Assembly (NCBI RefSeq): GCF_003330725.1
Contig: NZ_CP030840.1
Span: forward strand, 1,922,001-1,986,000
Reading direction: 5' to 3'
Length of the DNA: 64,000 bases
From: Acidisarcina polymorpha
Lineage (GTDB): Bacteria > Acidobacteriota > Terriglobia > Terriglobales > Acidobacteriaceae
A model generated the notes under the pieces. That model made no database searches. It was not told where the DNA came from and saw only the letters and a program-made list of their open reading frames with translations. Below, piece by piece: positions 1 through 8,518 of this stretch (positions are counted from its first letter, which is position 1; each line of letters opens with the position of its first letter). The position numbers and the translations under genes were made by a program.

Positions 1-1281
1 ACGCAGGAGAGTGAGGAAACCAGATCGCCCCATGCCACCGTAATCGGCATGGCTTATGAGCGTTCGACTTCCCCGGATGGCCCAAGAATCGGGATCATCG
101 GTGTCGGCGGCCGCGGCACCAGCCTGCTCGGTAATCTTCTCGGCGCCAACACCACCGTCCTCGCTGTCTGCGACGTAGTCCCTGAAAAAGCCAGCAACGC
201 CAAAGGTCTGATCGAGAAAGCCGGCCAGAAATCACCCACTCTTTATACCGCCGGCGACCACGTCTTCGAAGCGCTCGTAGCCCGCGACGACCTCGACCTG
301 GTTATCATCGCGACTCCCTGGAACTGGCACGTTGAGATGGCAGTCGCCGCCATGACTCACGGCAAACATGCAGCTGTCGAGGTTCCCGCGGCCACTACCA
401 TCGAGGACTGCTGGAAACTCGTCAACACCTCCGAACAAACCCGGCGCCATTGCACCATGCTCGAGAATTGTTGTTATGGCTATAACGAGACCCTGATTCT
501 TCGCATGGCGCACGCCGGGCTCTTCGGCGATCTGCTCTATGGCGAGGGCGCCTATCTCCATGATCTTCGCGAGGAACTCTTCTCCGGTAAAGGCGAAGGC
601 CTCTGGCGGCTCGCCGTCCATACCGAACGCGACGGCAACCTCTACCCCACTCATGGCCTCGGGCCGGTGGCCAACTATATGGGTATTCAGCGCGGCGATC
701 GCTTCGACTATCTTGTCTCGATGAGCACACCCCAGCGCGGACTCGAGTTATACCGCAAGGACCACATCGATAAGTCCAATCCTCACTGGTCCGATCGCTA
801 CATCACCGGCGATCTCAACACCTCGCTGATCAAAACCGCCAATGGGCTCAACATTATCCTCAAGCACGACGTCTCCAATCCCCAGCCCTACAGCCGAGTC
901 AACACAATTGCCGGCACTAAGGGTATCTTCACCGACTACCCGCCGCGCATTTACTTCGACGGTCAACAAGGAGAAGAAGCATGGGGGACGATCGATAAGT
1001 GGAAGGAATATCAACACCCACTCTGGAAAGAAGAAGGCGAGATAGCCAAGAAGCTCGGCGGCCATGGCGGCATGGATTACATCATGCTCTACCGCCTGCT
1101 CCAATGCATGAAACAAGGCCTGCCACCCGACATGGATGTCTATGATGCCGCTGCTTGGTCGGCACCCGGACCGTTGAGCCGCGTGTCCGTCGAGAACGGC
1201 AGCGCGCCGGTGAAGTTCCCCGACTTCACCCGCGGACACTGGAAAGATCGTGCCGCTTCCGCGATCGCGACCCAGACTTAG
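1..1281 (+). CDS. GH109-type Gfo/Idh/MocA family protein (5' end probably outside window)
   Basis: NAD-dependent Gfo/Idh/MocA-fold protein resembling GH109 alpha-N-acetylgalactosaminidases, which cleave glycosides by a redox mechanism with tightly bound NAD. A Rossmann motif (IGIIGVGGRG) follows a short N-terminus. Family-typical blocks follow: EVPAATTIEDCWKL, LENCCYG, GEGAYLHDLRE and THGLGPVANYMGI. The first ATG is at 49, but the frame is open back to base 1 and no ribosome-binding site precedes the ATG. GH109 proteins usually carry an N-terminal Tat or Sec signal, which is absent here, so I infer that the gene begins upstream of the window. The stop is at 1279-1281. Family call fairly sure, substrate unproven. 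Confidence 0.8.
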   Translation, partial: TQESEETRSPHATVIGMAYERSTSPDGPRIGIIGVGGRGTSLLGNLLGANTTVLAVCDVVPEKASNAKGLIEKAGQKSPTLYTAGDHVFEALVARDDLDLVIIATPWNWHVEMAVAAMTHGKHAAVEVPAATTIEDCWKLVNTSEQTRRHCTMLENCCYGYNETLILRMAHAGLFGDLLYGEGAYLHDLREELFSGKGEGLWRLAVHTERDGNLYPTHGLGPVANYMGIQRGDRFDYLVSMSTPQRGLELYRKDHIDKSNPHWSDRYITGDLNTSLIKTANGLNIILKHDVSNPQPYSRVNTIAGTKGIFTDYPPRIYFDGQQGEEAWGTIDKWKEYQHPLWKEEGEIAKKLGGHGGMDYIMLYRLLQCMKQGLPPDMDVYDAAAWSAPGPLSRVSVENGSAPVKFPDFTRGHWKDRAASAIATQT

Positions 1282-1327
1282 GCCGATAAGCCGTCACTGT
1301 ACCTCTGCTCGAAGGAGCCTTTTACCG

Positions 1328-2083
1328 ATGATGTTTCTGGACAATCCATTGGGCTTGTTTGTCGTCACTTTTCTGCTCCTATGGCTTGGCGCCGGGGTGG
1401 GTATTCTTCTACGCGGCGGCAGGCGGGAGCTTCCCGAGTCGATGCGCGAAGACTATGGCATCATTGTCGGCGCGACGTTGACCCTGCTTGGCCTGATCAT
1501 CGGATTCACCTTCTCCATGGCCACCACTCGCTATGACCTTAGAAAAAACCTGGAAGAGGAAGAGGCCAACGCAATCGGGACCGAATACGTTCGCGCCGAC
1601 TTCCTGCCGGCTCAGGATGCATCTCGCCTGCGAACCCTTCTGCGTCAATACACCGATCTGCGGATTGAGTTCTACAAGGCAGATCAGGACAAGCTTCCGC
1701 AGGTCAATCGATCCACAACCGGCATCCAGAACCAGCTATGGTCAGTTCTCGCCGCCTCTGCCAAGGCGAATCCCTCTCCGCTTGCTGCAGTCGCCGCTAC
1801 CGGCATGAACGACGTACTGAATTCACAGGGGTATACCCAGGCAGCCTGGTGGAATCGCATTCCGAAGGCGGCCTGGGCGCTCCTGTACATCATCGCCATC
1901 GTGTCGAACGTGTTATTAGGCTATGGCGCTCATGGCAAGGCTCTCGCTCTCTCGCTGGTCCTGCCGCTCCTTGTATCAATTTCCTTCCTGCTGATCTCGG
2001 ACATCGATAGTCCGCGCGGCGGCATTATCCGGGTGCAGCCTCAAAATCTGGCGGCGCTGGCTGACAGCCTCAAAGCGCCATAA
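1328..2083 (+). CDS. DUF4239 (bestrophin-like) membrane protein
   Basis: Integral membrane protein of about 251 residues. Two hydrophobic segments lie near the N-terminus (FVVTFLLLWLGAGVGILL and IIVGATLTLLGLIIGFTFSMA), then a soluble middle region, then two C-terminal membrane segments (AAWALLYIIAIVSNVLLGYG and LALSLVLPLLVSISFLLIS). The DIDSPRGG motif just after the last segment is typical of DUF4239 proteins. I chose ATG 1328 because GAAGGAG sits 10 bases upstream; an upstream in-frame start would add an Arg-rich tail unlike the family. The biochemical role is unknown; bestrophin-like channel activity is only suggested by the name of the clan. It follows the GH109-like gene by 46 bases and may be co-transcribed. 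Confidence 0.75.
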   Translation: MMFLDNPLGLFVVTFLLLWLGAGVGILLRGGRRELPESMREDYGIIVGATLTLLGLIIGFTFSMATTRYDLRKNLEEEEANAIGTEYVRADFLPAQDASRLRTLLRQYTDLRIEFYKADQDKLPQVNRSTTGIQNQLWSVLAASAKANPSPLAAVAATGMNDVLNSQGYTQAAWWNRIPKAAWALLYIIAIVSNVLLGYGAHGKALALSLVLPLLVSISFLLISDIDSPRGGIIRVQPQNLAALADSLKAP

Positions 2084-2205
2084 TCGAACAGACCGGAAGT
2101 TTGAACGATGCTCCGCCGCAGCCTGCCATGCGGGAGCAAGGAGGACCCATAGCTTCAACAATCCCGGCTCACCACCTTCAATAAAAAAGGTAGAATGCAG
2201 ACACC

Positions 2206-2838
2206 GTGACCACTGAAAGTTCCCCTCAGGTGGCATCGCCAACGCCGCCGCCCTCGAAGCTCCCAGGGCTCGCCTTGGCTAGTTTCCAGGGCGGTCGCGG
2301 CGGTAACCCTCTGCTGAACATCCTCGCTGCCGCGGTGGTCGTCCTCCTCGTGATCGGGGCTTATGTCTACTTTGGAGAAAAGCCTCCAGTGGCTGCCGGA
2401 GAAGTGGCGCATCTCACCGCCTATCCTGTTCACCGAGTCTCCAACAGTGCCCTCGAAGCAACCCCAGCGGCCGCCAAGGTCGAGCAGACCTTTGACCAGA
2501 TCGTGGTCGTCGCTGAAGTACGGCTTCACAATCGCAGCCATGGACCACTTTTTCTCTCCGATATGTCCGCCGTGCTCAGCCTTCCGGGCGAAGAACAGCG
2601 TAGTCTGGCTGCCAACCCTACCGACTTCAACCGGGTCTTTGTCGCCTATCCCGATCTTGTCCCTATAAAACAACCACCACTGCTTCGCGACACCACCATT
2701 CCCGCCGGTGGCTCGGTTGAAGGGGAGTTGGTCTTCAACTACCCGATCACCAAGCAACAATGGGACCTGCGCCGTTCGCTCGACATCACCATCTCCTTCC
2801 TTCATCAGAAGGATCTAGTCCTGACCGCTCCCCAGTAG
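2206..2838 (+). CDS. Hypothetical single-pass membrane protein
   Basis: About 210 residues starting at GTG 2206. A Pro-rich cytoplasmic N-terminus of about 38 residues is followed by one membrane span (LLNILAAAVVVLLVIGAYVYF). The remaining ~150 residues are probably periplasmic and look like a beta-sandwich that describes interactions of small domains (VEQTFDQIVVVAEVRLHN, GSVEGELVFNYPI). I do not recognise a named family; layout and length resemble DUF4352-like accessory membrane proteins, but that is a guess. It is co-oriented with the DUF4239 gene. No regulatory site was seen. Confidence 0.6.
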   Translation: MTTESSPQVASPTPPPSKLPGLALASFQGGRGGNPLLNILAAAVVVLLVIGAYVYFGEKPPVAAGEVAHLTAYPVHRVSNSALEATPAAAKVEQTFDQIVVVAEVRLHNRSHGPLFLSDMSAVLSLPGEEQRSLAANPTDFNRVFVAYPDLVPIKQPPLLRDTTIPAGGSVEGELVFNYPITKQQWDLRRSLDITISFLHQKDLVLTAPQ

Positions 2839-2887
2839 AGGGAGGTCGGCGTTCGACGGGAAAGGTGAGCGGCGCTGGGTGGGCTAC

Positions 2888-3421
2888 CTACCGCACCGGG
2901 CAGGAGTTCGGCGGATAGCGCGTCCTAGCAACGACTACCCATCCATCGTCGGCGCCCTGATGTGTCGCGCAGTGGGTATCGTGGATACCGGCGGCAAAGT
3001 GAACATCGCCGGGCCGGTGCTCATTGGGTGACGGAATATAAGCCTGACCGTAAGCGAAGACTGCATCTCCGGTCTGGGCAGTCACCTTACCGTCAAGCTC
3101 ATCGTTGGTGACGATCTCAACGAGCAGACTCCGTCCGTCCTCAGTAGGCGCAGTGAGGCTGAGAACCTGGTGTCCGCCATGGTGAGTACGCGCGCTCGAA
3201 TGCTGCGAAAACGAGGGGCGGGTCGCGGTTCCGCAGACCATCACGTTATCAAGGTGGGCCTCGCCATTTCCCTGGTAGGAACTCATGTTGGCGCCGATGA
3301 AGCTGACCAGGTTGCGATTGACCGCGCCCGTACAAGCGTCAGGCACCGGCCGCGTTCCCCCAATCGCCGCCACCGGCCAAGCCAGAACTAGAGTGAAAAC
3401 CGCGCCTCTCATCGTGTCCAT
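2888..3421 (-). CDS. Secreted OB-fold-like protein (DUF3465-like)
   Basis: 177-residue exported protein. The signal peptide (MRGAVFTLVLAWPVAAIGG) is followed by a mature part with two Cys near its start and two near its end. The centre (SLLVEIVTNDELDGKV, then GDAVFAYGQAYI) and the late His-rich stretch resemble the DUF3465 OB-fold family, whose members have a GDxVxxxGxY strand and a terminal GWV block. Function unknown. The start may be ATG 3421 or ATG 3412; GAGAG directly precedes 3421 and is better spaced for 3412. It lies downstream of, and on the same strand as, the coiled-coil gene at 3472-4317. Confidence 0.55.
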   Translation of the reverse strand: MDTMRGAVFTLVLAWPVAAIGGTRPVPDACTGAVNRNLVSFIGANMSSYQGNGEAHLDNVMVCGTATRPSFSQHSSARTHHGGHQVLSLTAPTEDGRSLLVEIVTNDELDGKVTAQTGDAVFAYGQAYIPSPNEHRPGDVHFAAGIHDTHCATHQGADDGWVVVARTRYPPNSCPVR

Positions 3422-3471
3422 CTCTCAAGCACTTTCTTCCCCGTGAACTCCTCGTGGCCCCACAACTCCCG

Positions 3472-4317
3472 CTATGGCGTCACTGGCTGGGGCGCATTCT
3501 TTGGCGCGGAGACATAGCCCACAATCTGGTTCTTGTTCACGTTGTTCACGACCAATTCAAACAGCATCTTGTCTTTGCCTGTGTAGAACTGCACCGGCTC
3601 ATTCAGACCTTTGTCTTTCTTCTCGATCTGCTTGTCGTCCGCGATGACCACCAGGGTGTAGCGGTTCTTCTTCGGATCCGCTTTCTTCAACAACAGACTC
3701 ACCGTCGAAACCGGCTGCGGCTTCTTGTCCTTGTTCAGCGTGAATTCGTAGTAGTTCCGGTCGCCTTTGTGTTTGAGGATCTCAAGTTCATCGTGGTTCG
3801 TCGCGATTAACCCGCTCTGCACCCCGAGATCGCCCTTCATGCTCTGCAGCTGCGCTTGGGTCGTCTTGAGTTCAGTTTTAGTGGCTTCGACATCCGTCTT
3901 CACCCCGCCAACATCGGTCTTGACGCTCGAAACTGCGCTCGAAACCGCGCCAATCTGCTGGGTCGCCGCCTGGCTCGCAGCCGCCTGCTCGCTCTCCAGA
4001 CGCTTGGCATCCGCCTCCTGGCGGCGAATCAGGTCTTGCGCCCGCGTCTCCAGTTGCTTCTGCGTCAGACCAACCGCATGGCCCAATTCCTGCGTCTCTA
4101 CCTTCAACTGCGTATTGGTCTGATCGAGCGCCGCGCTTAGCTTGTCATTCTGCGCTTGTGCCGCCGATAAGGCCGCCTCTGACTTCGCGAGTCGGGAAGA
4201 CAGCGTATAGCTCCAAATCAAGCCGCCGATCGACGCCAGAAACGCGACTGCCACAATTGCAAGAAAAGCTCCCGAATAACTCCGTTCTACTACCGGCTCG
4301 ACTGGTGTGTCATTCAT
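3472..4317 (-). CDS. Coiled-coil membrane protein, hypothetical
   Basis: 281 residues. A single N-terminal membrane anchor (about residues 17-38, AFLAIVAVAFLASIGGLIW) leads into a long Ala/Gln/Lys-rich coiled coil (about 40-165). The coil ends in a heptad-like run of SVKTDVGGVKTDVEATKTEL. The final ~100 residues form a Lys-rich beta domain with an HKGDRNYYEFTL block. The topology suggests a cell-envelope scaffold with the coil in the periplasm. No family recognised. The downstream gene at 2888-3421 is on the same strand, separated by 50 bases. Confidence 0.7.
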   Translation of the reverse strand: MNDTPVEPVVERSYSGAFLAIVAVAFLASIGGLIWSYTLSSRLAKSEAALSAAQAQNDKLSAALDQTNTQLKVETQELGHAVGLTQKQLETRAQDLIRRQEADAKRLESEQAAASQAATQQIGAVSSAVSSVKTDVGGVKTDVEATKTELKTTQAQLQSMKGDLGVQSGLIATNHDELEILKHKGDRNYYEFTLNKDKKPQPVSTVSLLLKKADPKKNRYTLVVIADDKQIEKKDKGLNEPVQFYTGKDKMLFELVVNNVNKNQIVGYVSAPKNAPQPVTP

Positions 4318-4444
4318 CGATGTTTCTTCCCTTCATTGCAACGAATACTCAGATTTCAAGATACGCGAGGGTAGCGCGCTTCTTCAGAGACGGCAAGCGC
4401 CTGCTAAAAGTCCACACCCAGGCATATGCCCGAGGCCCGTAAAC

Positions 4445-4530
4445 TGATGCCCACTAGTGAAAAATGGAGAGGCTATCAGTAAATGGAGAGGTTGTCCTGG
4501 AAATGGACCGGGCATCCTGGGACATCTGGC
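4445..4530. repeat. Short direct repeats, possible IS21-type element end
   Basis: Three spaced copies of an AAATGGA-starting unit: AAATGGAGAGGCT (4462-4474), AAATGGAGAGGTT (4481-4493) and AAATGGACCGGGC (4501-4513). They occur in the gap between two divergent genes. Multiple short repeats at a terminus are characteristic of IS21-family ends, which are bound by their transposase. No transposase gene is nearby, so this would be a solo or relic end. It could also be an unrelated promoter-region repeat. Confidence 0.4.
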
Positions 4531-4574
4531 CGTCTGTCGCTGAGCCGAAACCCCCCGTCATCTAAAATAGACTG

Positions 4575-5705
4575 GTGGAATCAGCGGATGTAGTTATTGC
4601 CGGAGCCGGCATCATCGGGCTCTCGCTCGCACTCGACCTCGCCGCGCATGGCCTGCGCGTCACCGTCCTCGAGCGGGCCCGAGCCATGGCGGAGGCCTCC
4701 TGGGCGGCCGCCGGCATGCTGGCCGCGAACGATCCCGAAAATCCTTTCCAGCTTCGGGAACTCAGCCAGCGAAGTGCGCACGAATACCCTGCGTGGCTCG
4801 CACAGATAGAACAGCTCTCGGGTAGAAAAGTCCCGTTCCGCACCCAAACTACGCTGCAGGCTTTTGCCTACGGCGAAGCTCCCGCCCAAACCGCTCTTAC
4901 TGCTCCGGAACTCCGACGGCTCGTGCCCGATCTTATCGCTGGAAATCTTACCTTTATTCGCCTCGACGAACGAAGCCTCGATCCGCGTGATCTGTGCGCG
5001 GCGCTGCCCCTCGCCGCCAAAGCCGCCGGGGTCAAGCTGATCGAGAACGCCTCGGTCATCTCCATCAGCCCTGAAGAAAACCAGGTCACCGTCCAAACTC
5101 CAGCGACCCCTATTGTTGCCGCCCACTTCATCAATTGCGCCGGAGCCTGGGCTCCATCTCCCGCTCTCGGCCGCTTCTCCCCGGCCAATCCGGCCGTCAC
5201 TCCGTGCAAGGGCCAGATGACGACCGTTCGCCTGAAAGATCAGCAGAACCTGCTCATCGTCCTGCGCACACCAGGCTTCTATGTTGTTCCCCGAGGCGAC
5301 GGCCGAGTCACCATCGGCGCAACCGTCGAAGACTGTGGCTTCGACAAAACTGTCCAGCCTCAGGCCATTGCCCGGCTCCTTCAGTCCGCGGCCCGGCTTT
5401 GGCCGCCCATCGCCCATGCTGAAGTATTCGAGTCCTGGGCCGGACTGCGCCCTGCCTCCGCAGACCTCCTTCCGCTCCTCGGCCAGATGGGCCATCCGCG
5501 TTGCTGGATCGCCACCGGACACTTTCGCAATGGGATCCTCCTCGCTCCCGGCACTGCCAGCGTCCTTTCCCAGTTGGTACGCGGAACAGTACCTGAAATC
5601 GACCTCACTCCCTTTGATCCCGCCCGTTTTGGATCCGGGAATACCCGTCCCCTCGACCGGCTTGTCCCACGCTCAAGTGACAAGCCCGCAACTGCTGCGC
5701 TATAA
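4575..5705 (+). CDS. thiO: Glycine oxidase ThiO
   Basis: FAD-dependent D-amino-acid-oxidase-superfamily enzyme of 376 residues. In thiamine synthesis ThiO oxidises glycine to iminoglycine for the thiazole ring, releasing hydrogen peroxide. The N-terminal dinucleotide-binding motif (VVIAGAGIIGLSLALDLA) is followed by LERARAMAEASWAAAGML, typical of ThiO/DadA proteins. Near the C-terminus, WAGLRPASADLLPLLG and TGHFRNGILLAPGTA match the family's FAD and substrate region. Length fits the family (about 370). Translation probably starts at GTG 4575. No thiG, thiS or TPP riboswitch is visible nearby, so the gene is detached from a thiamine operon. Confidence 0.85.
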   Translation: MESADVVIAGAGIIGLSLALDLAAHGLRVTVLERARAMAEASWAAAGMLAANDPENPFQLRELSQRSAHEYPAWLAQIEQLSGRKVPFRTQTTLQAFAYGEAPAQTALTAPELRRLVPDLIAGNLTFIRLDERSLDPRDLCAALPLAAKAAGVKLIENASVISISPEENQVTVQTPATPIVAAHFINCAGAWAPSPALGRFSPANPAVTPCKGQMTTVRLKDQQNLLIVLRTPGFYVVPRGDGRVTIGATVEDCGFDKTVQPQAIARLLQSAARLWPPIAHAEVFESWAGLRPASADLLPLLGQMGHPRCWIATGHFRNGILLAPGTASVLSQLVRGTVPEIDLTPFDPARFGSGNTRPLDRLVPRSSDKPATAAL

Positions 5706-5716
5706 ATCAAAGATCG

Positions 5717-5741
5717 CCCGGCGAATGGCTAGCTCGCCGGG
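5717..5741 (+). terminator. Hairpin after thiO
   Basis: Perfect 8-bp inverted repeat CCCGGCGA (5717-5724) / TCGCCGGG (5734-5741) with a 9-base loop, 12 bases after the thiO stop. There is no T-run behind it, so it may be a weak terminator or a leader structure for the citrate synthase mRNA. A second smaller hairpin (GCCCGG 5789-5794 / CCGGGC 5803-5808) lies further down the same leader. Confidence 0.4.
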
Positions 5742-5857
5742 AAACGCGAGGCAAAAGTTTCACATCGCAGCCAGAGTCATAACAAGTTGCCCGGACTCAG
5801 CGCCGGGCGCCGAAGACCAACAAGCGACATGCAAAAGATCAAGAGGAGAACTACAGA

Positions 5858-7015
5858 ATGGCGACCGCGGTAGCAGCCAAGGGACTCGAAGGAATTGTCG
5901 CGGCAAACTCCGCCATTTGCTGGATCGATGGCGAAGCCGGCGTTCTCGCCTATCGCGGCATCGATATCCACGAGCTCGCTCCTAAGTCGACCTTCGAGGA
6001 AACCGCTTATTTGCTCTGGTTCGGCAAGCTTCCCAACCAGGCCGAACTCGCAGGTTTCAACCAGAGGCTCACCGAAGCGCGCACTTTGCCACCTGAAATC
6101 ATCGCGCTCCTAAAAAGCTTCCCGAAATCGGCCACGCCGATGGAAGTCCTTCGCACTGCTGTCTCCGCGCTCAGCATGTACGACTCCGATGAGAAGGCCG
6201 TCGACCACGAGTCGAATGTCCGCAAGAGCTTCTCCTTGACCGCCCAGATCGCGATGCTGGTGGCCTATTACGACCGCATCCGCAAGGGCCTCGATCTGCC
6301 CGCGCCCGACCCTTCGCTCTCGCACGCCGGCAACTTTGTGTGGATGCTCACGGGCGAGAAGCCCTCCGCGACCGCGACCAAGACGCTTGACGTCGCCCTC
6401 ATCCTCCACGCCGACCATGAGCTCAACGCCTCAACCTTCGCCGCCCGGGTCATCGCTGCGACCCTGTCGGATGTCCACTCCGCGATTACCGGAGCGATCG
6501 GCGCCCTCAAAGGGCCACTGCACGGCGGCGCCAATGAAAACGTCATGCGTCTGCTCTTCGCTATCGACAAAGAGGCCAAACTGTCCGGCGCCGACCCTGT
6601 CCGGCACGGCCTCGATTATGTCGCCTCCATGCTCGCTCGCAAAGAGAAGGTCCCGGGCTGCGGCCATCGCGTCTATAAGACCGAAGATCCTCGCGCCACC
6701 CATCTGCGCACGATGTCCGAAGATCTTGGCAAATCCAGGGGCGACTCCAAATGGTTCGACATGTCTCGCGCCATTGAGCAGTACGTGAAGAAGGAGAAGA
6801 AGCTCAACGCGAACGTCGACTTCTACTCCGCCTCGACCTACACCATGTTGGGCATCGACATCGACCTCTTCACACCCATCTTCGCCGTAAGCCGAATCGC
6901 CGGATGGGCCGCGCACGTGATTGAACAGCTCGACGACAACCGGCTGATTCGCCCAAGGGCTGAATACATCGGCCCAGAGTATCCAGTAGCGTATGTCCCG
7001 CTAGCCCAGCGCTGA
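5858..7015 (+). CDS. gltA: Citrate synthase
   Basis: 385-residue enzyme condensing acetyl-CoA with oxaloacetate to citrate, the entry to the TCA cycle. The start resembles short Gram-positive/archaeal-type (CitZ-like) citrate synthases (GLEGIVAANSAICWIDGEAG, LAYRGIDIHELA). Catalytic histidines lie in HADHELNAST and in the signature KGPLHGGANENVM. The RVYKTEDPRA and catalytic-Asp region (NVDFYSASTYTMLGI) are present. Length is standard for this shorter class. AGAGGAG precedes ATG 5858 at good spacing. The unusually long leader (about 150 bases after thiO) carries two small hairpins. Codon use is C/G-ending as in neighbouring core genes. Confidence 0.95.
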   Translation: MATAVAAKGLEGIVAANSAICWIDGEAGVLAYRGIDIHELAPKSTFEETAYLLWFGKLPNQAELAGFNQRLTEARTLPPEIIALLKSFPKSATPMEVLRTAVSALSMYDSDEKAVDHESNVRKSFSLTAQIAMLVAYYDRIRKGLDLPAPDPSLSHAGNFVWMLTGEKPSATATKTLDVALILHADHELNASTFAARVIAATLSDVHSAITGAIGALKGPLHGGANENVMRLLFAIDKEAKLSGADPVRHGLDYVASMLARKEKVPGCGHRVYKTEDPRATHLRTMSEDLGKSRGDSKWFDMSRAIEQYVKKEKKLNANVDFYSASTYTMLGIDIDLFTPIFAVSRIAGWAAHVIEQLDDNRLIRPRAEYIGPEYPVAYVPLAQR

Positions 7016-7050
7016 ACCCAAGTCGCATGAACAGTCGACTCCCGGATTGC

Positions 7051-7070
7051 CACCGCTCCATTTGGCGGTG
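7051..7070. terminator. Hairpin between convergent genes
   Basis: Inverted repeat CACCGC (7051-7056) / GCGGTG (7065-7070) in the 80-base gap between gltA and the opposing DUF3106 gene. The position suits a shared bidirectional terminator; no T-run is visible. Confidence 0.35.
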
Positions 7071-7095
7071 CATTCGAGAGAGTTGAGGACGCCCG

Positions 7096-7830
7096 CTACC
7101 GCGGGGGCGGCGGAGCTGGATGATACGACTCAACCGTCAGCAAGTTTCCGACAATGCCTCGCTCTTCGGGGCTGAGCCCGCTGTATTTGGACGAGTTCAA
7201 CTCGGACTGCCTTAGTCCTGGCGGCACATTGCGCAAACTTCGAATTGCGTCCCTCATGACCTGCTGCCGCTGGGGAGGCAGCTGACCAAGTCGCACTGCC
7301 GAGCCGCGGATCTGCTGCTGTTGCGTTGGCGGCAGCCGCTCGATGTTCTCGACCCGCTCGAGCGTCCGCTCGCGCTGGTCGGGGGGCATCCGGTTGACCT
7401 GGTTCAATCGCTGGGTCAAGCGTTGCTGCTGTTCGGGCGGCAGCCGATTGAAACCCGGCTCCTGCTGGAGCTTACGCGCCTGTTCCTGCGGAGATAGTCC
7501 CTGATTGTGTTGCAGCCATTCATTCAAATGCTGCTGACTGGGCGGCCGGGACTGGTTCCCAGGCCGAGCCGGAGGACCCGAGCGCCCCGCTCCGGCTGGA
7601 GGGTGCGAGGGTGCCGAGGCATGAGCAGATGGAGGAGGCGATGAATGCCCATGCTGCCCCAGGGCGGACAGGCAGGCCACACCCAACAGAGTCCACAGGG
7701 CAATACCAACTCGGGCTGAGCGCAGAAAAGACAAGCGATAAGCCCTGGGGGATGACACAACCGCGCGCTCGGAGGCTGGACATGGCTCTCCTTCCGTGCC
7801 GCGCGTACCGAATCCTGCTCGGAATGTCAT
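7096..7830 (-). CDS. DUF3106 secreted/anchored protein
   Basis: 244 residues. A basic N-terminal tail and a hydrophobic segment (VGIALWTLLGVACLSALG, about residues 41-58) look like a signal anchor. A Pro/Ser/His-rich linker follows, then about 140 residues of short repeated units of the form LPPxxQQxxxxRLxxxxxMPPxxR (NRLPPEQQQRLTQR, NRMPPDQRERTLER, ERLPPTQQQQIRG, GQLPPQRQQVMRD). Repeats of this pattern define DUF3106. Function is unknown. GGGGAAAGAG precedes ATG 7830. It lies downstream of the sigma/anti-sigma pair on the same strand, a frequent acidobacterial arrangement, so it may belong to that regulon. Confidence 0.8.
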   Translation of the reverse strand: MTFRAGFGTRGTEGEPCPASERAVVSSPRAYRLSFLRSARVGIALWTLLGVACLSALGQHGHSSPPPSAHASAPSHPPAGAGRSGPPARPGNQSRPPSQQHLNEWLQHNQGLSPQEQARKLQQEPGFNRLPPEQQQRLTQRLNQVNRMPPDQRERTLERVENIERLPPTQQQQIRGSAVRLGQLPPQRQQVMRDAIRSLRNVPPGLRQSELNSSKYSGLSPEERGIVGNLLTVESYHPAPPPPR

Positions 7831-7983
7831 CTCTTTCCCCTAAACCGGAGTTCCGCCGTCTCCCATAAATGCTGCGAAATAAAAGCTGCGTCGTGAACTC
7901 CGGGGTCAACTCATCGAGTAACGCGGGCTCCGCCATCTTAACCGCAGACTACCCAGCGATCATCGCAATTCGCCCCTACCGCC

Positions 7984-8499
7984 TCAATCATTCGTTGGCG
8001 AGGAAGACGACGCGCCCGAATCCTGATCTTGTTGATCGACCGTCTGATCGACCGTATCCAGCTGCTGAAATACCTGCTCATTGCCATCCAAAGACTGCAG
8101 GTCCCGCACCGTCGCCGATTCCTGGAACTGGTGTGCATGCTGCCATGCCAGATCGGCATACGCGCCGCCGCTCAGCACCAGGATCGTGGCCAACGCGCCC
8201 GCCATCAGCGGCTGCATCCGGAAATTGCTGCCGTACATCCAGCGTGCCTTCAGCCGTTCCAGAAACCCGGCTGGCTGGCCCTGCTGCTCGGCCCGCAGCC
8301 GAGCCAACAGCTTCGCGTCGAAGAACGGATTCACCTCCGGCGCTACCCACTCGTCCATCATCTCCATCGTTTGCCGAAGCTCGGCTAATTCGCGCTCGCA
8401 TTCGGCGCACTCCGCCAAATGACGGCGTTCCTCCGTGGACACCGCTTGCGGATCGAGCAGCAGATCCGCCATTTTCAACTTTATCTTTTGGCAGTTCAT
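7984..8499 (-). CDS. Anti-sigma factor with zinc-finger (zf-HC2-like) domain
   Basis: About 171 residues. The N-terminus (MNCQKIKLKMADLLLDP...RRHLAECAECERELAEL) has the His-x3-Cys-x2-Cys pattern of zinc-dependent anti-sigma domains, which bind ECF sigma factors. A single membrane span (MAGALATILVLSGGAYADLA, about residues 95-114) follows, then a short acidic, Gln/Asp/Ser-rich extracytoplasmic tail. I chose ATG 8499 because GGGGGA sits just upstream; an earlier in-frame ATG would put 16 residues before the zinc finger and overlap the sigma gene. The sigma gene ends 19 bases upstream, so the two are an operon and likely partners. Confidence 0.85.
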   Translation of the reverse strand: MNCQKIKLKMADLLLDPQAVSTEERRHLAECAECERELAELRQTMEMMDEWVAPEVNPFFDAKLLARLRAEQQGQPAGFLERLKARWMYGSNFRMQPLMAGALATILVLSGGAYADLAWQHAHQFQESATVRDLQSLDGNEQVFQQLDTVDQTVDQQDQDSGASSSSPTND

Positions 8500-8518
8500 A
8501 AATCCCCCAGCCAGACCG

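Noticed and set aside
748-1239. 163-codon minus-strand open frame
   Set aside because: Shadow of the GH109-like gene, with no recognisable domain.
2155-2805. 216-codon minus-strand open frame
   Set aside because: Antisense to the membrane protein at 2206-2838, Arg/Gly/Asp-rich low-complexity translation, no start signal.
4560-4575. TPP riboswitch before thiO
   Set aside because: No THI-box CTGAGA or CTTGAACC-like elements seen in the leader.
4581-5522. 313-codon minus-strand open frame
   Set aside because: It lies wholly antisense to thiO; its translation shows no family motif, and thiO has full FAD and ThiO signatures. It is a GC-rich shadow.
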